This document shows, piece after piece, positions 33,017-41,128 of a stretch of DNA of 51,709 nucleotides. The translations under genes and the position numbers were made by a program. The notes under the pieces are model-generated. The model did no database searches. It worked only from the letters and a program-made list of their open reading frames with translations, and was not told the origin of the DNA. Within the stretch, counting starts at the first letter, position 1. Each line of letters opens with the position of its first letter. The DNA is taken from contig DATEOK010000168.1 of NCBI GenBank assembly GCA_035274225.1, positions 1 through 51,709 on the forward strand, read 5' to 3'. This stretch comes from Dongia_A sp035274225. Its GTDB lineage: Bacteria; Pseudomonadota; Alphaproteobacteria; Dongiales; Dongiaceae.

Positions 33017-33100
33017 TGACAAGATGAGTCGACAAGGCTCGCAATTGCATCCAGGGACGAACGGCGATCAGCAATCGCCGCGGACAAGGAGGAAATCCCA

Positions 33101-34075
33101 ATGACCAAGCTGACTCGAATTCTGGCCGCTTCCGCGGTCGCGCTGGCGCTGAGCGCGCCGGCCTTCGCCAAGGAGTTCCGCTCCGCCGACGTGCATCCGG
33201 ACGACTATCCGACCGTGATGGCGGTCAAGAAGATGAGCGACATCATCTCCGAAAAGACCGGCGGCAAATACACCATCAAGGTGTTCGGCAACAGCGCGCT
33301 GGGATCGGAGAAGGATACGGTCGAGCAGGTGAAGCTCGGCGCGCTCGACATGGTGCGCGTCAACGTCGCGGCCTTCAACAACATCGTGCCGGAGACCATC
33401 GTTCCCGCGTTGCCCTTCCTGTTCAAGTCCAAGGAGCATATGCGTAAGTGCCTGGACGGCCCGGTCGGCGACCAGATCCTGGCGGCGCTGGAATCGCAGG
33501 GCTTCATCGGCCTTGCCTTCTATGACAGCGGCTCGCGCTCCTTCTACACCACGAGCAAGCCGATCAAGTCGGTCGCCGACGTGAAGGGCATGAAGCTGCG
33601 CGTGCAGCAGTCCGACATGTGGGTCACGCTGATCCAGTCGATGGGCGGCAATCCGACGCCCCTGCCCTATGCCGAGGTCTACACCGCGCTGAAGACCGGC
33701 GTGGTCGACGGGGCGGAGAACAACTGGCCGTCCTACGAATCCTCGCACCACTACGAGGTGGCAAAGAACTACAGCCTGACCGAGCATTCGATGTCGCCGG
33801 AGCTGCTGGTGTTCTCCAAGGCGGTGTGGGACACCCTCGGCAAGGAAGAGCAGGACACGATCCGCGCCGCGGCCAAGGAGTCGGTGCCCTATATGCGCCA
33901 GCTGTGGGACGAGCGCGAGGCCAAGTCCCGCGCTGCCGTCGAAGCGGGCGGCGCAACCATCATCAGCGACATCGAGCGCCAGGGCTTCGTCGACGCCGCC
34001 AAGCCGGTGTACGACAAGTTCGCCGCCGACCCGAAGCTGCAGGAATTGATCAAGCAGATCCAGGCGACGGAGTAA
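33101..34075 (+). CDS. dctP: TRAP transporter solute-binding protein (DctP)
   Basis: The protein has 324 residues. The Sec signal peptide is residues 1-23 (cleavage AFA-KEF), with GGAGG before the ATG. DctP-family landmarks: IKVFGNSALGSEKDTVEQV, MKLRVQQSDMW with the carboxylate-binding Arg167, and VVDGAENNW (201-209). The ligand is expected to be a hexuronate or aldarate, given the catabolic genes on the opposite strand. It hands over to the DctQ/DctM pair after a 156-bp gap containing a double-hairpin repeat. Confidence 0.93.
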   Translation: MTKLTRILAASAVALALSAPAFAKEFRSADVHPDDYPTVMAVKKMSDIISEKTGGKYTIKVFGNSALGSEKDTVEQVKLGALDMVRVNVAAFNNIVPETIVPALPFLFKSKEHMRKCLDGPVGDQILAALESQGFIGLAFYDSGSRSFYTTSKPIKSVADVKGMKLRVQQSDMWVTLIQSMGGNPTPLPYAEVYTALKTGVVDGAENNWPSYESSHHYEVAKNYSLTEHSMSPELLVFSKAVWDTLGKEEQDTIRAAAKESVPYMRQLWDEREAKSRAAVEAGGATIISDIERQGFVDAAKPVYDKFAADPKLQELIKQIQATE

Positions 34076-34101
34076 CTTCAGCTAAGCTACATTGGTAATG
34101 T

Positions 34102-34212
34102 CCCCTCCCCCGAGCCGGGGGAGGGTTAGGGTGGGGGCGATGGCTCAGCTCGACTCAGTCTTCGCTCGTGAGAGCAACCCCCACCCCAACCCTCCCCCAA
34201 CTTGGGGGAGGG
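34102..34212. repeat. double-hairpin repeat of the CCTCCCCC/GGGGGAGG family (copy 2)
   Basis: Outer hairpins CCTCCCCCgagccGGGGGAGG and CCTCCCCCaacttGGGGGAGG flank the inner pair GGGTTAGGGTGGGGG / CCCCCACCCCAACCC. It lies inside the TRAP operon, between dctP and dctQ, where it could tune the amount of the membrane subunits. Confidence 0.85.
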
Positions 34213-34231
34213 AGTCTCCGAGAATGTCCTT

Positions 34232-34735
34232 ATGCTCCTTCGCCTCCTGACCCCCATCAACGCCTGGATCGCGCGGCTCTGCATGCTCGCGGCGGTCGCC
34301 GGCCTGCTTGCCATCGTCGCGGTGGTGGCGTGGCAGGTGTTCGGGCGCTACGTGCTCAACGACACGCCGACCTGGGCGGAAAGCCTGGCGCTGGTGCTGG
34401 TGCTCTATGTCACTATGTTCGGCGCGGCGGTCGGCGTGCGCGATGCCGGACATATCGGGCTGGAGTCGGTCATGGCCTATGCGGTGCCGGAACGGCACCG
34501 CATCTGGTTCGAGTATGTCATCCACGTGCTGGTGGGCCTGTTCGGCTTCTTGATGGCCTGGCACGGCGGCGTGCTGGCGGCTTCGGTGATGCCGTACAAG
34601 ATCCCGATCCTCGGCCTGCCGGAAGGCGTCAACCACATCCCGCTGGTGATCGCCGGCGCGCTCATCGTCCTGTTCTCCTTCGAGCATATTCTTGCCCTGA
34701 TCGCGGGCAAGAAGGTCGTCCCCGCTTGGCACTGA
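34232..34735 (+). CDS. dctQ: TRAP transporter small permease (DctQ)
   Basis: The protein has 167 residues from ATG 34232. Four hydrophobic spans are visible, with the family's WQVFGRYVLNDTPTWAESLA segment near 32-51 and GHIGLE after span 2. It associates with DctM in the inner membrane. Its last codons overlap the TTG start of dctM. Confidence 0.92.
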   Translation: MLLRLLTPINAWIARLCMLAAVAGLLAIVAVVAWQVFGRYVLNDTPTWAESLALVLVLYVTMFGAAVGVRDAGHIGLESVMAYAVPERHRIWFEYVIHVLVGLFGFLMAWHGGVLAASVMPYKIPILGLPEGVNHIPLVIAGALIVLFSFEHILALIAGKKVVPAWH

Positions 34736-36012
34736 TCATCCTCTGCATCAGCTTCATCCTGCTGCTGCTGATCGGCGTTCCGGTCGCCTTCGCGATCGGC
34801 CTCTCCGCCGTTGCGACGATCATGTACGAGGGCCTGCCGCTGGCGGTGGTGTTCCAGCGCATGACGGCGGGCATGAACATCTTCTCGTTCCTTGCCATCC
34901 CGTTCTTCATCTTCGCGGGCGAACTGATGCTCTATGGCGGCGTCGCCGACCGCATCGTCACCTTCGCGCGCAACCTGGTCGGCCATATCCGCGGCGGTCT
35001 CGGCATGTCGAACGTGGTCGCATGCACCCTGTTCGGCGGCGTCTCCGGCTCGCCGGTCGCCGACGTCTCGGCGATGGGATCAGTGATGATCCCGATGATG
35101 AAAAAGGAAGGCTACGACGCCGACTACGCGGTCAACGTGACGACCCATGCATCCCTGGTCGGCGCGCTGATGCCGACCAGCCACAACATGATCATCTATT
35201 CGCTGGCCGCCGGCGGAAAGGTCTCGATCGCGGCCCTCATCCTCGCCGGGCTCCTGCCGGCCGCGCTGCTCACCGGCTGCATGCTGGTCGCGGCCTATCT
35301 GGTCGCCATCAAGCGCGGCTATCCCGCCGGAATGTTTCCCGGCTGGCTGCCGGTCGTGCGTTCTTTCGCCGCCGCCGTGCCCGGGCTCTTCGTGGTGGTC
35401 ATCATCATCGTCGGGATCTTGTCCGGCGCTTTCACCGCGACGGAATCGGCCGCGGTCGCAGTGATCTATGCCCTGCTGATCTCGACCTTCCTCTATCGCA
35501 GCCTGACGTTCCAGCAGCTGATGAAGGCGGCGGCGAAGGCAGTGAAGACCACCGGCATCGTGCTGCTGCTAATCGGAATCTCCAACACCTTCGGCTACCT
35601 CATCAGCCTCTATGGCGTGGCGCAGCTGACCGCGGACGCGCTCGCCAGCGTTTCCACCTCGCCGGTCATCATCTTCTTTCTGGTCAACCTGATCCTGTTC
35701 CTGCTCGGCACGTTCCTGGACATGGCGGCGACCATCCTCATCTGCACGCCAATCTTCCTGCCGATCTGCATGCAGTTCGGCATGGGGCCGGTGCAATTCG
35801 GCATGCTGATGTTGATCAACTGCGCGCTGGGCCTGAACACGCCGCCGGTCGGCACCACGCAGTTCGTCGGTTGCGCCATCGGCGGGGTCTCGGTCGAGCA
35901 TGTGATGCGCACCATCCTGCCGTTCTATGGTGCGCTGCTGGCGGCCCTCATGCTGGTCACCTACGTGCCGGAATTCTCCCTGGCGCTGCCGCAGTTCTTC
36001 CTGGGGCAATAG
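34726..36012 (+). CDS. dctM: TRAP transporter large permease (DctM)
   Basis: The protein has 428 residues, the usual DctM length, if translation starts at the TTG at 34726 (LALIILCISF); no ATG or GTG gives an intact first span. AGAAGG lies about 10 bp upstream and the start overlaps the dctQ stop by 10 bp, so translation is probably coupled. About 11-12 spans, with GGVSGSPVADVSAMGS and LNTPPVGTTQFVG as the family signatures. It is the Na+-coupled channel of the uronate importer. Its stop codon touches the stop of the convergent SBP-OmpA gene. Confidence 0.92.
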   Translation: MALIILCISFILLLLIGVPVAFAIGLSAVATIMYEGLPLAVVFQRMTAGMNIFSFLAIPFFIFAGELMLYGGVADRIVTFARNLVGHIRGGLGMSNVVACTLFGGVSGSPVADVSAMGSVMIPMMKKEGYDADYAVNVTTHASLVGALMPTSHNMIIYSLAAGGKVSIAALILAGLLPAALLTGCMLVAAYLVAIKRGYPAGMFPGWLPVVRSFAAAVPGLFVVVIIIVGILSGAFTATESAAVAVIYALLISTFLYRSLTFQQLMKAAAKAVKTTGIVLLLIGISNTFGYLISLYGVAQLTADALASVSTSPVIIFFLVNLILFLLGTFLDMAATILICTPIFLPICMQFGMGPVQFGMLMLINCALGLNTPPVGTTQFVGCAIGGVSVEHVMRTILPFYGALLAALMLVTYVPEFSLALPQFFLGQ

Positions 36013-37719
36013 CTATTCGAGCGTGAACCACTGGACCTCGACCCGCCGGTTGAGGTCGCTATCGGCGCCGGCCGGCTCCTCCCAGCCGCGGCCAACGATC
36101 TCGATCCGCTTGACATCGATCTCCTTGTGCCGCTCGAGCAGCGCGGCGCGAACCGCTTCGGCACGCTCCTTGGACAGCTCCATCGCCTGCAGCGCCATGT
36201 TCTTGACCAGCTGCTCGCCCCCTTGCTTGCGGAACTCCTCCATGCGGGCATTGTCGACATGGCCGCGCAGCAGGACCAGCGAACCCGGGCTGACCTGCAG
36301 GAACGACTTGATGGTGTCGAGGAAGTCCAGGTTCTCCTTGGCCTGCTTGTCGAGGATGGCCGAGTTCGGCTCGAAGAAGAAGCGGATGTCCTTGCTCAGC
36401 AGCGGATCGCCTTCGAGCTGTCCACGCGCGGCGCTGCGGATCGGCGCGATCGCCACGACCTGGTCGGCGAACTTGCCGTCGGCCTTCAGCGCCGTCAGGT
36501 GCGTCAGTTCCATGAACCGCTCGCCGTCGATCGGGTTTTTGATGCGGCTGCCGTACGCCAGGACCGACGCCTGGTAAATACCGGAGAATGACCCGGCCGC
36601 GTCGATCGTGCCGTCGAAGAAGGCGAGGTTCTCCGGCAGGTTGGAGAGATGGACGCGCGTCAGCTCGTCGCGCGCTTCAGCTTCGCTCCAGCCGAAAGCC
36701 TTGGCGACGACGCCGACATTCTGGTCCAGCTGGTCGCGCACCATGCGATTGCCCTCGAGGATGCCGTGCACCAGCCCCTGCACCATCTTCGGATTGGCCT
36801 GAGCGAAGCCCTTGTTGACAGTCAGGATGTCCGCAACCACCAGCAGGTTGCGGTTGGACACCAGCATCTTGGCCTTGCCGCCGGAGCCGTCGATCACTTC
36901 GTCGGTGCGCGGCGTCCAGCCGACGCAGCCATTGAGGCGCGGCTTGTCGCCGGCCAGCTCGTAGGCGTACGCATCGCAGGCGACGAAGGCGTCCTCGTAG
37001 AACACCAGCCCGATCTCGCGCGGTCCAGGCTTCGCATCCAAGTCGCGCAGCAGCTTGACCTGCAGGCCGGCTTCCTGCGCCAGGTAGCGCAGGAAGAATT
37101 CGCTCTCGTTGAACTGCGAGCCAGCCAGCGTCTTGCCGGCCAGCGCGTTGATCGACGCGATGCCCTGGTCGACCACGATCATGTCGGCGCCGCGCGAGAA
37201 GCCGAACTGCACCGGCACGACCACGTCGAACTGGCGGCCGAGGACCGCGAGCACATCCGTGGTGGTCGCGGCGGCGGCAAAGCGGCCGTTGTTCAGCTTG
37301 CCCCAGGTCTCCTCCTCTGAGATCGAGATCTTGACCTGAAAGCCATATTGCTTGGCGAACAACGAGTCCGGATTGGGCTCAAGGCCGCCGTTGGCCGCGA
37401 TCAGGCCGCTATAGCCGGCATACTCGCTGATGTCGACTTCCACGACGTTGTTCTTCGGCACATAGGCCGCAGGAAGCTCCAGCGACGGGCTGCTTGGCGC
37501 CGGCTCGATCGGCGCCGGGGCTTCGCCTTCCTGCTGTGCCGGCGCGGCGGCATCCTGCTGGGTTTGCGCCTGCTGCTGCGGTTGCTGTGGCGCGGGCGAT
37601 AGGCTGCCACCGAAATAGAGCCAGGCGCCAAGCCCGATGATGGCGAGGCCCAGCAGCACGGTGACGATGATGCCGATCGGCGAACCGCCGCCGCCGCTAC
37701 TACCCTTATCCATGGTCAT
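36013..37719 (-). CDS. membrane-anchored periplasmic binding protein fused to OmpA-like domain
   Basis: The protein has 568 residues. A single membrane anchor at 13-38 is not followed by a cleavage site. A Pro/Gln/Ala-rich linker (41-80) then leads to a type II solute-binding domain (about 90-400, with FNESEFFLRYLAQEAG and an NMT1/phosphonate-like layout). The end is an OmpA-like peptidoglycan-binding domain (about 430-568) with GHVDN (Asp489), SKERAEAV (Arg519) and LNRRVEV. It would sit in the periplasm tethered to both inner membrane and cell wall. It is the last gene of the PspA module and overlaps the coiled-coil gene by 4 bp (ATGA). Confidence 0.85.
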   Translation of the reverse strand: MTMDKGSSGGGGSPIGIIVTVLLGLAIIGLGAWLYFGGSLSPAPQQPQQQAQTQQDAAAPAQQEGEAPAPIEPAPSSPSLELPAAYVPKNNVVEVDISEYAGYSGLIAANGGLEPNPDSLFAKQYGFQVKISISEEETWGKLNNGRFAAAATTTDVLAVLGRQFDVVVPVQFGFSRGADMIVVDQGIASINALAGKTLAGSQFNESEFFLRYLAQEAGLQVKLLRDLDAKPGPREIGLVFYEDAFVACDAYAYELAGDKPRLNGCVGWTPRTDEVIDGSGGKAKMLVSNRNLLVVADILTVNKGFAQANPKMVQGLVHGILEGNRMVRDQLDQNVGVVAKAFGWSEAEARDELTRVHLSNLPENLAFFDGTIDAAGSFSGIYQASVLAYGSRIKNPIDGERFMELTHLTALKADGKFADQVVAIAPIRSAARGQLEGDPLLSKDIRFFFEPNSAILDKQAKENLDFLDTIKSFLQVSPGSLVLLRGHVDNARMEEFRKQGGEQLVKNMALQAMELSKERAEAVRAALLERHKEIDVKRIEIVGRGWEEPAGADSDLNRRVEVQWFTLE

Positions 37720-38567
37720 TGCAATTCCCCTGCGCGCTTGCCGGCGCGCTGCCAGTTTTGTGAACCACTCTGCCCCGCACCGAACGGATCGGGGGCGAGG
37801 ACGTCGAGCTCGCCGAAGATCGCCTGCTGGTCCTGCAACCAGCGGCCGGATTCGCTAAGGAACGTGGAGAGCGCATCGACCGAGCGCCTGATCGCGGCCG
37901 GATCGGACGTCATCAGCGCCTGCTCGCGGATCAAGGCGAGCTGCTCGCGGATGCGATCGAGCTCGGCATCGAGGACCTGCAGCCGCCTGCGCGCTTCGCC
38001 CTGGATCGCCAGGCGCTGTTCCGCGATCTTCGCCTGGTCCTCCAGCGTCTCACGCAGCTCCTTGTCGATGTCCGGCTGCGCCAGGCGGTTGCGCAGCTCC
38101 TTGAGATGCGCCGTCAGCCGGTCGCCCGCTTCATCCTCGCGGCCGGCAACAACGGCCTCCGCCGACGATCGCGCGCTCATCAAGCGCAGATGCAGTTCCG
38201 CCAATTGCCACACACCCCGGATATGCTCGCCACCCGCATTCGCGGATTCGAGCACGCGCTGCAGCTCGGCGCATTGCTGCTCGAGCTTCGCTTGGCGCTC
38301 CTTGCTCCGCGCGTCCAGTCGATCGCGCATCGCCGCTTTGTCGTCGGGCGGCGGCGGCTGGTTCACCGCATCGACGGCGCGCTGGAAGCGGCGGCTGCTG
38401 GCGATCAGGCCGCTGAACACCAGAGCGCCGCCGGCACCGAGCAGATAGAAGGCCGGGGCGATGAAATATCCCAGCAGCGCAAACGCTGCCAATCCGAACC
38501 AGAGCGGCGGAATTGGCATGCCCCAGGGGCGCGCATTGAAGGCCTGCCAGAGATACCTAGCCCACCG
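37716..38567 (-). CDS. inner-membrane protein with long cytoplasmic coiled coil
   Basis: The protein has 283 residues from the GTG at 38567, preceded by AAGGAG at 6 bp and overlapping the AAA gene stop. One or two membrane spans at 22-57 are followed by a highly charged helical region (75-240) rich in heptad-like Leu/Ala with Glu, Arg and Gln, and a short C-terminal tail with FGELDVLAPDPFG. No named family is recognised. Its gene is coupled to the AAA ATPase before and the SBP-OmpA gene after it. It may be the membrane scaffold of the module. Confidence 0.75.
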   Translation of the reverse strand, partial: RWARYLWQAFNARPWGMPIPPLWFGLAAFALLGYFIAPAFYLLGAGGALVFSGLIASSRRFQRAVDAVNQPPPPDDKAAMRDRLDARSKERQAKLEQQCAELQRVLESANAGGEHIRGVWQLAELHLRLMSARSSAEAVVAGREDEAGDRLTAHLKELRNRLAQPDIDKELRETLEDQAKIAEQRLAIQGEARRRLQVLDAELDRIREQLALIREQALMTSDPAAIRRSVDALSTFLSESGRWLQDQQAIFGELDVLAPDPFGAGQSGSQNWQRAGKRAGELQ

Positions 38568-40221
38568 CACCCGGCGCTCCTTCGGCAAGCTTGCGCAGCG
38601 TCTCCGGCACAAAGGTGAGATCGGTCGCTTCCCGGGCGGCCAGCTGCATCTGGAAGCGCAGCACGTCGTCCGGCACCGGCGGCTGATAACCCGTGAGGCA
38701 CGCCTCGATCGCCTTGATCGGCTCGAGCGATTGCGTGCGTGCCATGCGGTACGCCTTGGCGGCGATCGCTTCGACCGCGCCCGGCGTCAGCAGCAACGGC
38801 ACCTTTGTGCCCAGCTGCAATAGCTGCTCCTCGCTCGCATCCAGGCCGACACGCTTGCAGAGCGCGCGCAGCAGCCGCGCGCTCTCCTCGGCCTTGGTGG
38901 TCGGGAACAGCGGGATCTTCACGTCGACCCGGCCGGGACGCTTGAGGTCGACCTCGATCAGATCGGGACGCGAGGTGGCGAGGATCCAGATGACGCGGCC
39001 GCGCGTGCTGGAATCGCCCATCTCCTGCGCGATCATCGCGTAGATGCGCCCCGACAGGCCGCTGTCCCCTGAATCGGTGGTGCGGCGGCCGAGCGCCTGG
39101 TCGGCTTCGTCGATGAAGACCATGCAACGGCCGAGCGCGCGCACCAGCCCGATGATCTTCTCGAGGTTGCCTTCGCTCGATCCGACCCAGCGGTCGCGGA
39201 AATTCTTCAGCTTCACCACCGGCACGCCCGCCTCGCCGGCCAGGCATTCGACCAGGAAGGTCTTGCCCGTGCCGACCGGCCCGCACACCAGATAGCCTTT
39301 GGGCAGCGCCTTGAGATCTCCGGCCTGCCACAGCGCCGCATCCTGCCGCAGCCACGCCTTGAGCGCCTCCTGCCCTTCATAGTCGGCGAGGGTGCGCTTG
39401 GATTCGATGAACTCGATCAGGCCGCTGCTCTCGCGCTCGACCAGGTCCTTCTTGATGGCGACGAGATCTGCGGGCGCGATCGGGCGGCGCTGGTGCGCGC
39501 GCTGCTTGCACATCGCCTCCACCGCCGAGACCGCGACGCCGGTCAACGCCGCCGCGATGGGGCCGTCATCGCCGGCCTCGAACGCGGCGGGCTGGTCGCG
39601 CCGCAGCAGGTTCAGCGCCCCCGTCAGGACCGCGGTCGACGGCAGCGGCACCTTGATGCGCGCCGTGCGCGGATTGAGCGCGACCGACGGATGCAGGTCG
39701 TTGAGGTTATCGGCGATCAGCAGGCTGACGAATGGCAGATCGCAGAACGGCGCCTCGCTGGCCCAGTCGCGCAGCAGGCTGGCAATGCCGCCGAGTTCGT
39801 AGCTCCAGCCGCCGGCGGCCGGAACAATCTCGTCGGCGCCGCGCAACAGGCAGGCCACGTTCGGCGGCTCGCCCTGTCGCAAGGCGCGCAGGTTGGCGAT
39901 GTAGCGCAGATAGGAGCTGACCAGCTCGATCGCCGCCAGCGGCTGGCGCACATTCGCATCCAGCGCGCGCTTGCCGCTCCAGTCGCCAAGCAGCTCCGCC
40001 CCGCGCACCACCTTAAGGCCATTGCCCAGATCGAAGGCGAAGATCACCTGGAAGCCCGACAGCAGCTCGGTCTCGAGGAAGCGCGCGAGGTTGACCAGGG
40101 CACCGTTCAGCGGCAGCCGGTCGTGGACATTGCCCGACAGAATGAACTGGCCCTGCGCCGTGCTCTCGTAAGCCAGGGCAATTTCGGCGGCCCAACCCGG
40201 CGCGTCCGGCGATAGCGGCAT
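38557..40221 (-). CDS. AAA ATPase, Ycf46/Vps4-like classic AAA
   Basis: The protein has 554 residues. The N-terminal half (to ~240) looks like a degenerate AAA domain without a P-loop (VACLLRGADEIVP as a Walker-B-like strand). The C-terminal AAA domain is complete: Walker A GPVGTGKT (314-321), pore loop 1 RWVGSSE (344-350), Walker B VFIDEAD (368-374), sensor 1 LATSRPD and second-region-of-homology arginines in KRPGRVD (427-433). A pore loop of W-V-G-S-S-E type is the substrate-threading loop of Vps4, katanin and FtsH relatives. The gene begins directly after the PspA stop codon, so PspA is the expected substrate or partner. Confidence 0.88.
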   Translation of the reverse strand: MPLSPDAPGWAAEIALAYESTAQGQFILSGNVHDRLPLNGALVNLARFLETELLSGFQVIFAFDLGNGLKVVRGAELLGDWSGKRALDANVRQPLAAIELVSSYLRYIANLRALRQGEPPNVACLLRGADEIVPAAGGWSYELGGIASLLRDWASEAPFCDLPFVSLLIADNLNDLHPSVALNPRTARIKVPLPSTAVLTGALNLLRRDQPAAFEAGDDGPIAAALTGVAVSAVEAMCKQRAHQRRPIAPADLVAIKKDLVERESSGLIEFIESKRTLADYEGQEALKAWLRQDAALWQAGDLKALPKGYLVCGPVGTGKTFLVECLAGEAGVPVVKLKNFRDRWVGSSEGNLEKIIGLVRALGRCMVFIDEADQALGRRTTDSGDSGLSGRIYAMIAQEMGDSSTRGRVIWILATSRPDLIEVDLKRPGRVDVKIPLFPTTKAEESARLLRALCKRVGLDASEEQLLQLGTKVPLLLTPGAVEAIAAKAYRMARTQSLEPIKAIEACLTGYQPPVPDDVLRFQMQLAAREATDLTFVPETLRKLAEGAPGAVG

Positions 40222-40974
40222 CTAGCTCTTCTCCGCCGCGCCCTCTGCTGCGCTTCCCATCGTGCGCGCGGCGGCCTGGCCCGACGGTCCGGAATCGAGC
40301 GTCATGCCTTCGCGCGCCGCAAAGTCCGCCAGGGCCTGGTCCGCCAGGGCATTCATCTCGGCTTCCTTGAGATTGACCTCGCTCATGTCGATCGAGTCCT
40401 TGGCGACGCGCGCGCGGCCGGCCGCTTTCTGGCGCTCCTCCTCGACCATGTCATGCAGGCGGTTGAGCGTATCGCCGCTGCCGCCGATCTCGCCGATCAT
40501 GCCAGCGGCCATCTCGTGCATCTCGGCCATCGCGGACTTCATGCGCATGTCGGCGATCGCGCCGCGCAGGCTCTCGATCTTGGCGCGCGCGGTCGAGATC
40601 GCGATGTCGCGCGCCTTGACCATGTCCTTGTAGGTCTGCTCCGCCTGCTCGAGCTGCCGGCGGTTCTCCGCCAGCTCGCGCTCCACGGTCTGCAGCCGCA
40701 AGGCGTACTGGGCAGCAGCGCTGCGGTTGCCGGATTTGAGCAGCGCCGTCGCCTTCGCCTTGAAGTCGTTCTGGTCGGATTCGAGCTTGCGGACTTGGCC
40801 CATGAGGCGCTCCGCGAGCCCGGCGTGGGACGCGAGGCCCTGGTTGAAGCTGCTGATCTGCTTGCGGAGGTTCTCCTTCTCCAGCTCAAGCAGAGCCTCG
40901 GGATTCTGCCGCTCGACGCTGCCGATGAAGACGTTGAGAAAGGCCTTAAGCAGATTGGCGATACGCCCGAGCAT
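40222..40974 (-). CDS. pspA: PspA/IM30-family protein
   Basis: The 250-residue, almost wholly helical protein begins with an amphipathic helix (MLGRIANLLKAFLNVFIG) as in PspA/IM30. The core LEKENLRKQISSFNQGLASH, the AKATALLKSGNRSAAAQYA hairpin and LNRLHDMVEEERQKA follow. PspA proteins share the ESCRT-III fold and polymerise on stressed inner membrane. There is no PspB, PspC or PspF gene nearby; instead the next gene is the AAA ATPase, with zero spacing. The last ~50 residues are low-complexity Ala/Gly/Glu. Confidence 0.88.
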   Translation of the reverse strand: MLGRIANLLKAFLNVFIGSVERQNPEALLELEKENLRKQISSFNQGLASHAGLAERLMGQVRKLESDQNDFKAKATALLKSGNRSAAAQYALRLQTVERELAENRRQLEQAEQTYKDMVKARDIAISTARAKIESLRGAIADMRMKSAMAEMHEMAAGMIGEIGGSGDTLNRLHDMVEEERQKAAGRARVAKDSIDMSEVNLKEAEMNALADQALADFAAREGMTLDSGPSGQAAARTMGSAAEGAAEKS

Positions 40975-41005
40975 GAACTCCCCTCCCCCTCATGGTAAAA
41001 TCCGC

Positions 41006-41026
41006 GCCGCCCGACCCCCGGGCGGC
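41006..41026 (-). terminator. possible terminator hairpin after the 41129-45013 kinase
   Basis: A stem GCCGCCC/GGGCGGC with a 7-nt loop is followed on the minus strand by GCGGATTTTA within the 154-bp gap before pspA. The T run is short and displaced by about five bases, so termination may be partial. Confidence 0.4.
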
Positions 41027-41128
41027 CCAACACTGCCACCGATCCACACGGCATTCCAGGCAAAACATCCCATCCGGCGGGGCATCCTCGCCGGTTCCGT
41101 CGCCCTCTCCGTCGCTCTGGCCGTGTTG

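Noticed and set aside
16065..34212. CRISPR array
   Set aside because: The repeats seen are isolated double palindromes, not regularly spaced short repeats with spacers.
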